Part shown: positions 57,154 to 64,000 of the stretch, in pieces
Layout: every line of letters starts with the position of its first letter
Numbering within the stretch: position 1 is the first letter of the stretch
Assembly (NCBI GenBank): GCA_902825215.1
Contig: LR782234.1
Location: 2,914,001 to 2,978,000, forward strand
DNA from: Pseudomonas fluorescens
GTDB lineage: Bacteria > Pseudomonadota > Gammaproteobacteria > Pseudomonadales > Pseudomonadaceae
Length of the DNA: 64,000 nucleotides
Direction of reading: 5' to 3'
The notes under the pieces: model-generated
The model's input: the letters and a program-made list of their open reading frames with translations, nothing else
Told to the model about the DNA's origin: nothing
Database searches by the model: none
Position numbers and translations under genes: made by a program

Positions 57154-59733
57154 TCACGGGATGAATTGAAAATTATCCAGGTGTACCTCTTGCGCGCTTA
57201 ATACTCCTTCGATTCGTAATCTGAATATTCTTGGAGTCGAAAATCGTACAAAAACACTCTTTCCAAACTCCACTTGAAAGAATTGCGTATCTAAGGCGTT
57301 CCCGGATTTGTCATACGTTGTCAAATTAAAATCTGCAGCTGAAATCCCCACAATATAGAAGTTGATGCTGGAGTAGGGTGATCTGAACTGGTAATCCACT
57401 ATACTGTTGTCGCGTATGATTAATCTTGATCCTTGCAATGTGCCGCCTGGACCGCCTACAGAATGTCGGTCAACCTTTACGCTACCTGTCCCGCTGACCC
57501 ATGTTAGTTGTCCGCTACGAATCTCATGATATGGCACGCCTTTAGGCTTTACTTCGAAATTATCCGAACGAAAATCCTCGCTTATTGAAAGCTCTATTGG
57601 ACGCACACCCTTTTCATCAGATATCAATCCATTATGTAAATCCTTGGCCCGAAAATAAAATACAGCATGCCCGTAAAGGTCCGTGACCGATTTTTCCCAG
57701 TAACCGGTTGTCGCATTGGTAGGAACTTCACCTAAGGACGAACCAACGCCATTGAGTACTTCGACGATCGACCCTTTTGTGGCGTAGCCGCTTAGTTTGA
57801 CCGCTCTTTCTAATGTGAAGCGATTTAGTCCCGGGATTTCGATACCGCTCGGTAGGCCTTTTATTGAGGTGATCGTTGGACGGATTTGCTCCGCAATCTT
57901 AACGGTGTAAGTGCGTAGCGGAAAGTTCACCGCCTGATCAATATCTGACAATTTTTCAAAGTTAACCTTAAATGTAATCTTCAGAGAGCTTCCATCTTTT
58001 AGCTCTCGTAACCACGCGATCTGCGCTTCCGTCACTAACCCTGCCGCCTGCTGATGCGCTGCGCCCGCCCAAAATACTTTTTCGACGGCGTTACCGTTCT
58101 TGTCGGTCCCGTTGAAACGGAGCCAGATACACTGGCCCTGAGTCTGCAACAACCATTTTTCGATTCGCAGTTTTGCGCCTTCAGCCAGTTGACTCACGTC
58201 CAGACCATTACCCACCGCACCATCTATGGTTGGCGTCGGCAATCTGCTGTCTCCATCAGCTATCGCCAGCACGTTCAGAGACAGTTCTTTGGAGTCCTGC
58301 GGCACTCCGTTGCGGATGACCGTGTAACTCACCTTCACCGTTTTGCCCAAATTAAACGCCACCACTGTATTGGGCAGGGTTATTTCCTTATCCATCTGAG
58401 CGGTCACGCTAACCGGCCCTACCGTGACGCTGCCTTCGCCCGGCGTACCCGACCAGGTGACGCTAACTTGGGTGCCGATCATGTCGTTGTAAGCTGGTAC
58501 TTTCGCGGTCAACGTGTCTTTGGCCGCGAACGGATCAAGGCTGGTGCCCGAAGCTTGTTTAATCGTCGGCGGGGCCAGATCGGGCGCCGCCTCACCAATG
58601 ATGTCAGCCGTGGCCGTCCTGGATGTGCCGATGACGTTGCCCTTCGGGCGTTCAACCTCAAAACGCACCTGCAAGTTTTTGCCGGAAACGAGCTGATCAT
58701 TGGGTATATGAACAATGCACGGATCCAGTCCGCCAAAATCACCAGCCGGGAACGCACCCCCTTCTGTCGCCTTTTCTACTGAATCGCCCAACTGGTAATA
58801 CGCCGTCACCCAGTCGCCTAGCTGGTACAGCGAATGGTTTGGTAGCACCACCACTAACAGTGGGCCGCCATCCAGTTTCTTGAGATCCACTATGTTTGGA
58901 TCATCCGTGTTATCGGCGGCTTTTTCGCGCAGCAACGGCATAGGCAAGAACACCCGCTCAAGATCAATGTTCGCAAAAATTAACGTTGACCAGCGGCGGT
59001 TGTGGGTGGCATTGAGCAATTGATCGACCACGGTGTAGGAAAACGGGCAATTTTCCAGGCTGCCAATCATCTCGAACTTGGCGCGATCAATCAGCACCGA
59101 GACAGGCTTGTCGACTTCATCGGGTTTGACCGTGTAGGTGAAACGTTCGCGGTTGATCTCGTAGGTGATCGTGTCGTGAGCTTTGCGGTACGGGTAATCG
59201 AAGGTGAGCAGGACGCCCTTGTCGACTTCGTCCTTGTCGATGCTCGGCGGGTTGCCCAGTTCGGCAGGCAGGCTGATCGCCAGTGCCGGGTGGTCCCCGG
59301 TTCCCGGGACGTTGTTGCCACCGGGCAGGGTGGCGCTGTACAGCGCCCAGAGTTCCGTGGATTCGCTGATATTGCCGGCGTGGTTTTTAAGTTTGTACTG
59401 AATGACGTTGATAGCACCGTCGCCCAGGTCAGATTGAAACAGGTCGAAGGTCATGATCTCGTCGACGACGCTCTGCGCCGGACCGTACTGGACACCGTTG
59501 AGCCACAGCGTGATTTCTACGTACTGACCGGTGTCCAGAGGCGGGTCGACGAGCACCTTGACGGCGGCGGCGAATGTGTCGTTTGCCCGAGTCACCTCCT
59601 TGAAAATCCCCAGTGGCACCCCTTGCACCGGCACGCCGGCCGGCGGCGCAGGGTCGCTGATGACACCGTTGGTGGCCAACGCGATCGTGGCGGGATAAAG
59701 GACGAGCGCTTCGTCGTTTCGAGCAATTGCCAT
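57154..59733 (-). CDS. Mosaic Ig-like repeat protein 1 with unique C-terminal jelly-roll-like tip
   Basis: An 859-aa beta-rich protein of unknown function. The start at 59733 (MAIARNDEALVLYPATIALA) has AGGAAGG six bases upstream; an in-frame start at 59820 is not supported. No signal peptide. Ig/fibronectin-like segments of ~100 residues repeat (e.g. DPFAAKDTLTAKVPAYNDMI ... TPGEGSVTVGP). The N-terminal ~240 residues and the central part are nearly identical to the gene at 61735, whereas the last ~190 residues (from SEDFRSDNFEVKPKG to EVHLDNFQFIP) are unrelated and look like a ligand-binding jelly roll. That end is AT-richer: bases 57181-57240 are 43% GC against 65% at 59221-59280. An adhesin, fibre or effector role is possible. 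Confidence 0.75.
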   Translation of the reverse strand: MAIARNDEALVLYPATIALATNGVISDPAPPAGVPVQGVPLGIFKEVTRANDTFAAAVKVLVDPPLDTGQYVEITLWLNGVQYGPAQSVVDEIMTFDLFQSDLGDGAINVIQYKLKNHAGNISESTELWALYSATLPGGNNVPGTGDHPALAISLPAELGNPPSIDKDEVDKGVLLTFDYPYRKAHDTITYEINRERFTYTVKPDEVDKPVSVLIDRAKFEMIGSLENCPFSYTVVDQLLNATHNRRWSTLIFANIDLERVFLPMPLLREKAADNTDDPNIVDLKKLDGGPLLVVVLPNHSLYQLGDWVTAYYQLGDSVEKATEGGAFPAGDFGGLDPCIVHIPNDQLVSGKNLQVRFEVERPKGNVIGTSRTATADIIGEAAPDLAPPTIKQASGTSLDPFAAKDTLTAKVPAYNDMIGTQVSVTWSGTPGEGSVTVGPVSVTAQMDKEITLPNTVVAFNLGKTVKVSYTVIRNGVPQDSKELSLNVLAIADGDSRLPTPTIDGAVGNGLDVSQLAEGAKLRIEKWLLQTQGQCIWLRFNGTDKNGNAVEKVFWAGAAHQQAAGLVTEAQIAWLRELKDGSSLKITFKVNFEKLSDIDQAVNFPLRTYTVKIAEQIRPTITSIKGLPSGIEIPGLNRFTLERAVKLSGYATKGSIVEVLNGVGSSLGEVPTNATTGYWEKSVTDLYGHAVFYFRAKDLHNGLISDEKGVRPIELSISEDFRSDNFEVKPKGVPYHEIRSGQLTWVSGTGSVKVDRHSVGGPGGTLQGSRLIIRDNSIVDYQFRSPYSSINFYIVGISAADFNLTTYDKSGNALDTQFFQVEFGKSVFVRFSTPRIFRLRIEGVLSAQEVHLDNFQFIP

Positions 59734-59855
59734 GGGACACCTTCCTGGGTGAATGGCCAGAATGAGCGCTGGCCTCGTACAGCGATCAAACACCGGGCGG
59801 GGAAGGTTGGCTACTGTCAACTCTGACAGGTGGCGACGAATGGTAAGGGGTAAAA

Positions 59856-59900
59856 ATCGCAGTCTTGGACTGTTTCTGCACGGCAGCCGAAGACTGCGAT
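59856..59900. repeat. ATCGCAG-type inverted repeat, copy 1
   Basis: ATCGCAGTCTT (59856-59866) faces AAGACTGCGAT (59890-59900). Similar pairs lie at 60665-60724 and 61604-61669. The element lies in the 270-bp gap upstream of the Ig-like gene 1. Confidence 0.7.
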
Positions 59901-60003
59901 CTTTCGCTCAATCGCGCATCAGATGCATAAACGAATCTGATGAAAAAAAATGAATCAAAGGAAGGCAACTGTTGAAAGGTGAGGTTTGGCTTGATCGGCA
60001 TTG

Positions 60004-60516
60004 TTATTTGTAAAGGCGAATATGATCAATCTCAAATTCTTGATTGCGTGAGTTTGGTGAGGTCAGGATTATTTGATCGAATTCCCCCGAATCAATTACT
60101 TCAAAAAATTCTGGAGTGTTCAAGTTTTCGATGATTACAGGTTTAGTCCTTACCAACGTTGAAGCCTTACGGAATTGAACAACGGTAACGATGGATGTCT
60201 CGCTACTTAATGTCTTTATCCAGAAGCTGGCTCTTCTATAAGAGGTTCTTAGGTGCATTTTCAACGTCGGCATTAACTCACCAGTCAAACAAGCGTAAAG
60301 GACTTTTCCGCTGATTTTTCCCGGGTAAGAAAACTCCGTTGCGCCGATATGGAGTTTTTGACTATCACCACCGGCCGGGAACATTCTTTCAATGATCATC
60401 ACTGGCGTTACAATGACGTCGCCAATGTCCTCTAGTGCCTTATCTGATAACTGATCAAAATTTTCCTCAGCGTACGTTTGACTGTTTTCTGAGGCATTTG
60501 GTGAATTAGATGACAT
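60004..60516 (-). CDS. Small jelly-roll-like protein, possible free tip domain
   Basis: A 170-aa protein without signal peptide. The start at 60516 (MSSNSPNASENSQTYAEENF) has AAGGAG upstream; the frame extends to 60564 without site. Residues ~65-170 are beta-rich and end EFEIDHIRLYK, similar in layout to the end of Ig-like protein 1 (EVHLDNFQFIP). It is AT-rich (bases 60061-60120 are 37% GC), unlike the surrounding genome. It sits between the two mosaic genes on the same strand. It may be a separate ligand-binding protein or a tip detached from such a gene. Confidence 0.65.
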   Translation of the reverse strand: MSSNSPNASENSQTYAEENFDQLSDKALEDIGDVIVTPVMIIERMFPAGGDSQKLHIGATEFSYPGKISGKVLYACLTGELMPTLKMHLRTSYRRASFWIKTLSSETSIVTVVQFRKASTLVRTKPVIIENLNTPEFFEVIDSGEFDQIILTSPNSRNQEFEIDHIRLYK

Positions 60517-60664
60517 TTCATTGCTCCTTGTCCTGAGAATAGCCGGCGTATGCAGCAACGACACGCTTGTGGTTGCTGTGATTAAGGCGTGATTTCAGAA
60601 TTTGCGCACCTGTCAGGTTTGACAGTCGCTGACGAGCGGCAGGAGGACGAGAATGACGCAACAA

Positions 60665-60724
60665 AGATCGCAGCCTTCGAAAGCTCCTACAAAGGACTAT
60701 GCAGGCGCTGCGAGACTGCGATCT
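60665..60724. repeat. ATCGCAG-type inverted repeat, copy 2
   Basis: AGATCGCAG (60665-60673) faces CTGCGATCT (60716-60724), just after the small operon ending at 60741. It may act as its terminator. Confidence 0.65.
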
Positions 60725-60740
60725 CTTGATCACGCGGATG

Positions 60741-61007
60741 TCAGGTCCGCAAACGAATCTGCCGCCCCAACACATCCATCACATCACACCCGTCACGCAG
60801 CAACATCGCTGCGGCGTGCGCCAATTGCTGCACGTCGGCGCCTTTGGCCGAGGCGATATCCAGACTGGCCAGGCTTTCCATCATTTGCGTGACCGCGAGA
60901 AAACGGCTGGCGGCGCTGCGGTGCAGGACGTCGAGCGGGGCTTGGGTGGAAACCAGCAGGACGGGGATGTTGTGTTCGTTGTGGGTCATCGAAAGATGGG
61001 CATTCAT
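60741..61007 (-). CDS. Small protein, second gene of DUF3077-like operon
   Basis: An 88-aa protein (MNAHLSMTHNEHNIPVLLVS) with a helical C-terminal half (FLAVTQMMESLASLDIASAK, VQQLAHAAAMLLRDGCDVMD). Family not certain; it resembles the helical small proteins that accompany DUF3077 genes. Its start overlaps the upstream stop by four bases (ATGA at 61004-61007), so translation is coupled and it should come under the same leader RNA. Function unknown. Confidence 0.7.
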   Translation of the reverse strand: MNAHLSMTHNEHNIPVLLVSTQAPLDVLHRSAASRFLAVTQMMESLASLDIASAKGADVQQLAHAAAMLLRDGCDVMDVLGRQIRLRT

Positions 61008-61288
61008 ACGTCCACCTTGGCCTGAGCGGCTTGCTGACCGTTGATGGCGGCGACGATCAAAGCACGCGCGTTGGCGAGCATTTGCTGGCTCGCCCAGCGC
61101 AAGGAACTGCTATGGTCCGGACGAGCGACGTTGGGGGCTTGATGAGCGAGGACTTCGGCGCAGTTGAGGTAGACGGCTGCGTGTTCGATGGCGTCGAGTA
61201 GGGGGATATCGGGTTGTACGGCGAAGAGGTGGTGGGCGACGTGGTTGCAGTGGGCGAAGTGAGTGGATCTTGTGGTTGGATCGGTCAT
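61004..61288 (-). CDS. DUF3077-like small protein
   Basis: A 94-aa protein. HHLFAVQPDIPLLDAIEHAA with VYLNCAEVLAHQA and the end LRWASQQMLANARALIVAAI matches my memory of DUF3077, a small helical Pseudomonas family of unknown role. The ATG at 61288 is preceded by TAGGAG, which forms part of strand P2c of the leader at 61289-61480. It is first gene of a two-gene operon. Confidence 0.8.
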   Translation of the reverse strand: MTDPTTRSTHFAHCNHVAHHLFAVQPDIPLLDAIEHAAVYLNCAEVLAHQAPNVARPDHSSSLRWASQQMLANARALIVAAINGQQAAQAKVDV

Positions 61289-61480
61289 GTGTAGCTCCTA
61301 GGAAATGAAGTCGCCAAGTGATCGCCGTCAAACGATTTGGGTGGCAACTGTGCGCGGGTTGACGGACCGGTCCTAGGAACCCGGCGCACTCGAAAGCGCC
61401 CCACGCACAGCTGCCATAGAAGCTATGCAAGGACCTAGGAATACTTCGGGCCGTCAAACCCGATCACGAATGAGTCGTGA
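61289..61480 (-). ncRNA. Structured leader RNA B with two mutually exclusive folds
   Basis: The same order of parts as leader A: P0 61464-61480 (TCACGA ... TCGTGA); P1a 61451-61462 (CGGGTTTGACGG); P2a 61434-61440; P3a 61404-61415; P4 with UUCG loop 61385-61399; P2b 61371-61377; P1b 61355-61365 (CCGTCAACCCG); P3b 61343-61354; P1c 61325-61334 (CGTTTGACGG); P2c 61297-61303 overlapping TAGGAG. Where A has AGCAG/CTGCT in P1, B has GACGG/CCGTC, and both copies P1a and P1c changed together. P3 is 12 bp here (GGCAGCTGTGCG with CGCACAGTTGCC). P2 is the palindromic CCTAGG, so pairing there is less diagnostic. Confidence 0.75.
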
Positions 61481-61488
61481 CAGGCGCG

Positions 61489-61517
61489 AGGATAGGGAGT
61501 GAGGACAGGGCAGTCAA
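61489..61517 (-). promoter_or_regulatory. Sigma70-like promoter of leader B
   Basis: On the minus strand TTGACT (61512-61517), a 17-bp spacer and TATCCT (61489-61494). The -10 box ends eight bases before the P0 hairpin. Confidence 0.65.
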
Positions 61518-61603
61518 CCGCTCTAGCTTCCGAGTGATTGCCGGGATTTCTTGTAGGCGCAAAGCTACGCGCGTTGGCAATACGCCAGTTTTCTTTAACG
61601 CAA

Positions 61604-61669
61604 AAAGATCGCAGCCCGCGAAAGCTTCCAAACTGAATTGTTTAGGAGTTATCGCAGGCTGCGATCTTT
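61604..61669. repeat. ATCGCAG-type inverted repeat, copy 3
   Basis: AAAGATCGCAGCC (61604-61616) faces GGCTGCGATCTTT (61657-61669), a perfect 13-bp inverted repeat. It lies between the promoter of leader B and the end of Ig-like gene 2 and could serve as that gene's terminator. Confidence 0.75.
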
Positions 61670-61734
61670 GATAAAAAATTTCAGAAAACATCACCTGGAC
61701 CGGTTTAGTTTCCTCGAGTCCCTTTCTGTATGAT

Positions 61735-64000
61735 TTAGAACGTTAGTCCGCTGCGGGGGCGGTAACCTAAAGAGTGGTTAAGGTCGCCGGGCAAACCTAT
61801 ACCTTCATTCATTCCCCAAACTTGAGGAGGTGGGAACTCCCAGTGAGCAATTTTCCCGCTTGGTTTGACGTAATATTTGAATCCGGTTTCGTTATCCATT
61901 GTTGAGATCCAATAACGCGTGCTGGGAGGGTTCAATTTTTGAAAACTTATGAATAAAGCGTAGTAGATTATGATATCGCCTGTGATTGTGAAAAGCTGCG
62001 CGCCTATAGATGCCATTTCAGCCGCCGCCTGAGCATGGGCAAGCGGTCGTTGAATGCAAACTAATTCATACACGCTTTTGCAAGTTACAGTATAACTGGT
62101 ATTCTTGCCTTTCATGTCATGCACACTGATGGTGGCAAAGCCGTTTCCGGTCGAGAAGACGTAGCCTGTCGCAGGGTCAACGGAAGCCACATTGGAGTTT
62201 GATGAGCTATATAAATAGGGTGGGGTTCCACCCTTTGCTATTCGAGTATTAAAGGCATTAGGGGCTATAAATGCTGTTTTATCGAGTGGCGGAGTATAAG
62301 GCGCAGCTGCAAGATAAATGTTCACTCCATCCAATTCCATCGGTGTGCGATCTATTTCCAGCTCGGGTGTGGCAGTTGCTTTAACAGTATAGGTTCTAAC
62401 CGGGAATTCAATCGCTGTGTCAGCATTCGCGACTTTCTCAAAGTTAACTCTGAAGGTGATCATCAGCGGAAGTCCATCTTTTAGTTCCTGCAACCAGGCA
62501 ACTTGTGCCGCAGTCACCAACCCCTCCACCTGCCGATGCGCTTCACCTGCCCCAAACACTTTCTCTACCGCGTTACCGTTCTTGTCAGTTCCGTTGTAGC
62601 AAAGCCAAATGCACTGGCCCACAGCCTGCAACGTCCATTTTTCGATCCTCAATTGCGCACCTTCGTCCAGCCGTGTCACGTCCAGCTCGTCGCCCACCGC
62701 ACCGTCGATGGCAGGAGTCGGCAAATTCCTGTCGCCGTCGGCAATCGACAATACGGTCAACGGTAATGCCTTCGAATTCTGCGGCACACCATTGCGCATG
62801 ACCGTGTAAATCACCTTCACCGCTTTACCCAAGTTAAACGCCACCACTGTATTGGGCAGGGTTACTTCCTTATCCATCTGAGCGGTCACGTTAACCGGCC
62901 CTACCGTGACGCTGCCTTCGCCCGGCGTACCCGTCCAGGTGACGCTAACCTGCGTGCCGATCATGTCGTCATAAGCTGGCACTACCGCCGTTAACGTATC
63001 CTTGGCAGCAAACGGATCAAGTACATTTCCAGACGCCTCTTGGATGCTTGGCGGCTCAAGCTCAATACGCGTGCCTACAACTGTGGCGGTGGCCGTTTTC
63101 GACTGGCCCACCAATTTCCCGTCTGGGCGGCTCAATTCGAAGAAAACCTCCAGGTCGCTGCCGGCGATGACCTGATCATTGGGCACGCTGACAATGCACG
63201 GCTGAAGCACGCCGAAGTTTGCCGTGATCTTGCCCGGAATACTCAGGTCGACGTCCGACGCGCTCGAGCGATAGGTGAGAAGCACATCGTCGTCTTTCTG
63301 GAAGGTGGGTGCCTTGGGAATGATAACTGCCAGCAGCGCTCGGCCTTGCAGCTTGTCGAGGTCAACAATGGTGGGATCGTCCATGTCGTCGTCGGGGTCT
63401 TCGCGCAGAATTGGCTTCTCAAGCGTCACCCGATCGATATCGATGTTGGCGTAGATCGATTTCGACCAGCGCCGTTGATGCGTGGCATTGAGCAGTTGAT
63501 CGACCACGGTGTAGGAAAACGGGCAGTTTTCCAGGCTGCCAATCATTTCGAACTTGGCGCGATCAATCAGCACCGAAACAGGTTTGTCGAGTTCATCGGG
63601 TTTGACCGTGTAGGTGAAACGTTCGCGGTTGATCTCGTAGGTGATGGTGTCGTGAGCTTTGCGGTACGGGTAATCGAAGGTGAGCAGGACGCCCTGATCA
63701 ACTTCGTCCTTGCCGATGCTCGGCGGGTTGCCCAGTTCGGCAGGCAGGCTGATCGCCAGCGCCGGGTGGTCGCCGGTTCCCGGTACGTTGTTGCCACCGG
63801 GCAACGTGGCGCTGTACAGCGCCCAGAGTTCTGTGGATTCGCTGATGTTGCCGGCGTGGTTTTTAAGTTTGTACTGAATGACGTTGATGACATTGTCACG
63901 CAGATCAGACTGAAACAGGTCGAAGGTCATGATCTCGTCGACGACGCTCTGCGCCGGACCGTTCTGGACACCGTTGAGCCACAGCGTGATTTCTACGTAC
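61735..64000 (-). CDS. Mosaic Ig-like repeat protein 2 (N-terminus beyond the window)
   Basis: The frame is open from the window end (YVEITLWLNGVQNGPAQSVV) to a stop at 61735, so at least 754 residues are visible. It follows Ig-like protein 1 almost word for word up to about NRERFTYTVKPDE and the SLENCPFSYTVVDQLLNATH segment, diverges in the next ~170 residues, matches again over DMIGTQVSVTW to the TDKNGNAVEKVF segment, and ends in a different tip: a BIG2-like domain (GGTPPYLYSSSNSNVASVDP) and ~110 residues ending RPRSGLTF. The tip is AT-rich (bases 61921-61980 are 37% GC). Function unknown; recombination between paralogues is evident. Confidence 0.72.
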   Translation of the reverse strand, partial: YVEITLWLNGVQNGPAQSVVDEIMTFDLFQSDLRDNVINVIQYKLKNHAGNISESTELWALYSATLPGGNNVPGTGDHPALAISLPAELGNPPSIGKDEVDQGVLLTFDYPYRKAHDTITYEINRERFTYTVKPDELDKPVSVLIDRAKFEMIGSLENCPFSYTVVDQLLNATHQRRWSKSIYANIDIDRVTLEKPILREDPDDDMDDPTIVDLDKLQGRALLAVIIPKAPTFQKDDDVLLTYRSSASDVDLSIPGKITANFGVLQPCIVSVPNDQVIAGSDLEVFFELSRPDGKLVGQSKTATATVVGTRIELEPPSIQEASGNVLDPFAAKDTLTAVVPAYDDMIGTQVSVTWTGTPGEGSVTVGPVNVTAQMDKEVTLPNTVVAFNLGKAVKVIYTVMRNGVPQNSKALPLTVLSIADGDRNLPTPAIDGAVGDELDVTRLDEGAQLRIEKWTLQAVGQCIWLCYNGTDKNGNAVEKVFGAGEAHRQVEGLVTAAQVAWLQELKDGLPLMITFRVNFEKVANADTAIEFPVRTYTVKATATPELEIDRTPMELDGVNIYLAAAPYTPPLDKTAFIAPNAFNTRIAKGGTPPYLYSSSNSNVASVDPATGYVFSTGNGFATISVHDMKGKNTSYTVTCKSVYELVCIQRPLAHAQAAAEMASIGAQLFTITGDIIIYYALFISFQKLNPPSTRYWISTMDNETGFKYYVKPSGKIAHWEFPPPQVWGMNEGIGLPGDLNHSLGYRPRSGLTF

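Noticed and set aside
61297..61440. P2 pairing in leader B taken as independent covariation evidence
   Set aside because: CCTAGG is self-complementary, so any two copies pair; only P1, P3, P0 and the P2 of leader A are counted as evidence.

Overview
The window reads as a chromosomal stretch of a fluorescent Pseudomonas (P. fluorescens group). The grounds are GC-rich codon use, many REP doublets of the GTGGGAGCGAGCCTGCTCGC type, Pseudomonas-typical small families (DUF1652-, DUF6124- and DUF3077-like), and the AprA/AprI/AprDEF protease-lipase secretion island. Family names come from reading motifs and from memory; no database search was run.

Layout. 1-8 kb: end of an MFS transporter, a LysR regulator divergent from a medium-chain dehydrogenase, an unrecognised 487-aa protein next to a MocR-type regulator, and phosphoglucomutase. 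8-16 kb: pirin, a UvrD-like helicase, a DUF1652 protein, a SnoaL-AraC fusion regulator, and a FAD oxidoreductase, cupin and PotF-like binding protein that look like amine or polyamine use. 16.8-33.6 kb: exoenzyme island with serralysin (aprA), its inhibitor (aprI), a type I secretion system (aprDEF), two tandem subtilase autotransporters and two tandem RTX lipases/polyurethanases. 33.6-46 kb: small lipoprotein, a FAN1-like nuclease overlapping an XPD/DinG-type helicase with an N-terminal nuclease motif, a hybrid histidine kinase, a small membrane protein, a cation antiporter, Yip1 and SDR proteins, and a PatB-type aminotransferase. 46.5-56 kb: a full selenoprotein locus, fdnG (in-frame UGA as Sec197)-fdnH-fdnI-fdhE-selA-selB-selC. 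56-64 kb: an accessory region with small DUF genes and two mosaic Ig-like proteins whose C-terminal ends are AT-rich and unrelated to each other.

The most unusual signal is a pair of ~195-nt leader RNAs, at 56567-56764 and 61289-61480 on the minus strand, upstream of two different small DUF genes. They share one architecture. Strands P1b and P2b can pair either with upstream copies P1a/P2a, leaving the Shine-Dalgarno free, or with downstream copies P1c/P2c, where P2c contains the Shine-Dalgarno. The helix sequences differ between the two leaders but the pairing is kept, also in a 5' hairpin, a likely pseudoknot helix and a UUCG-capped hairpin. Each leader starts 7-8 nt after a sigma70-like promoter with a 17-bp spacer. 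This looks like a translational switch that I cannot place in a named RNA family.

Other signals without a gene are a ~500-bp repeat present in two inverted copies (15990-16490 and 44422-44923) with a compensated hairpin; its ~150-bp end module, found alone twice more; a tRNA-like leader lacking an anticodon arm (41151-41207); and three REP-like families between the accessory genes.
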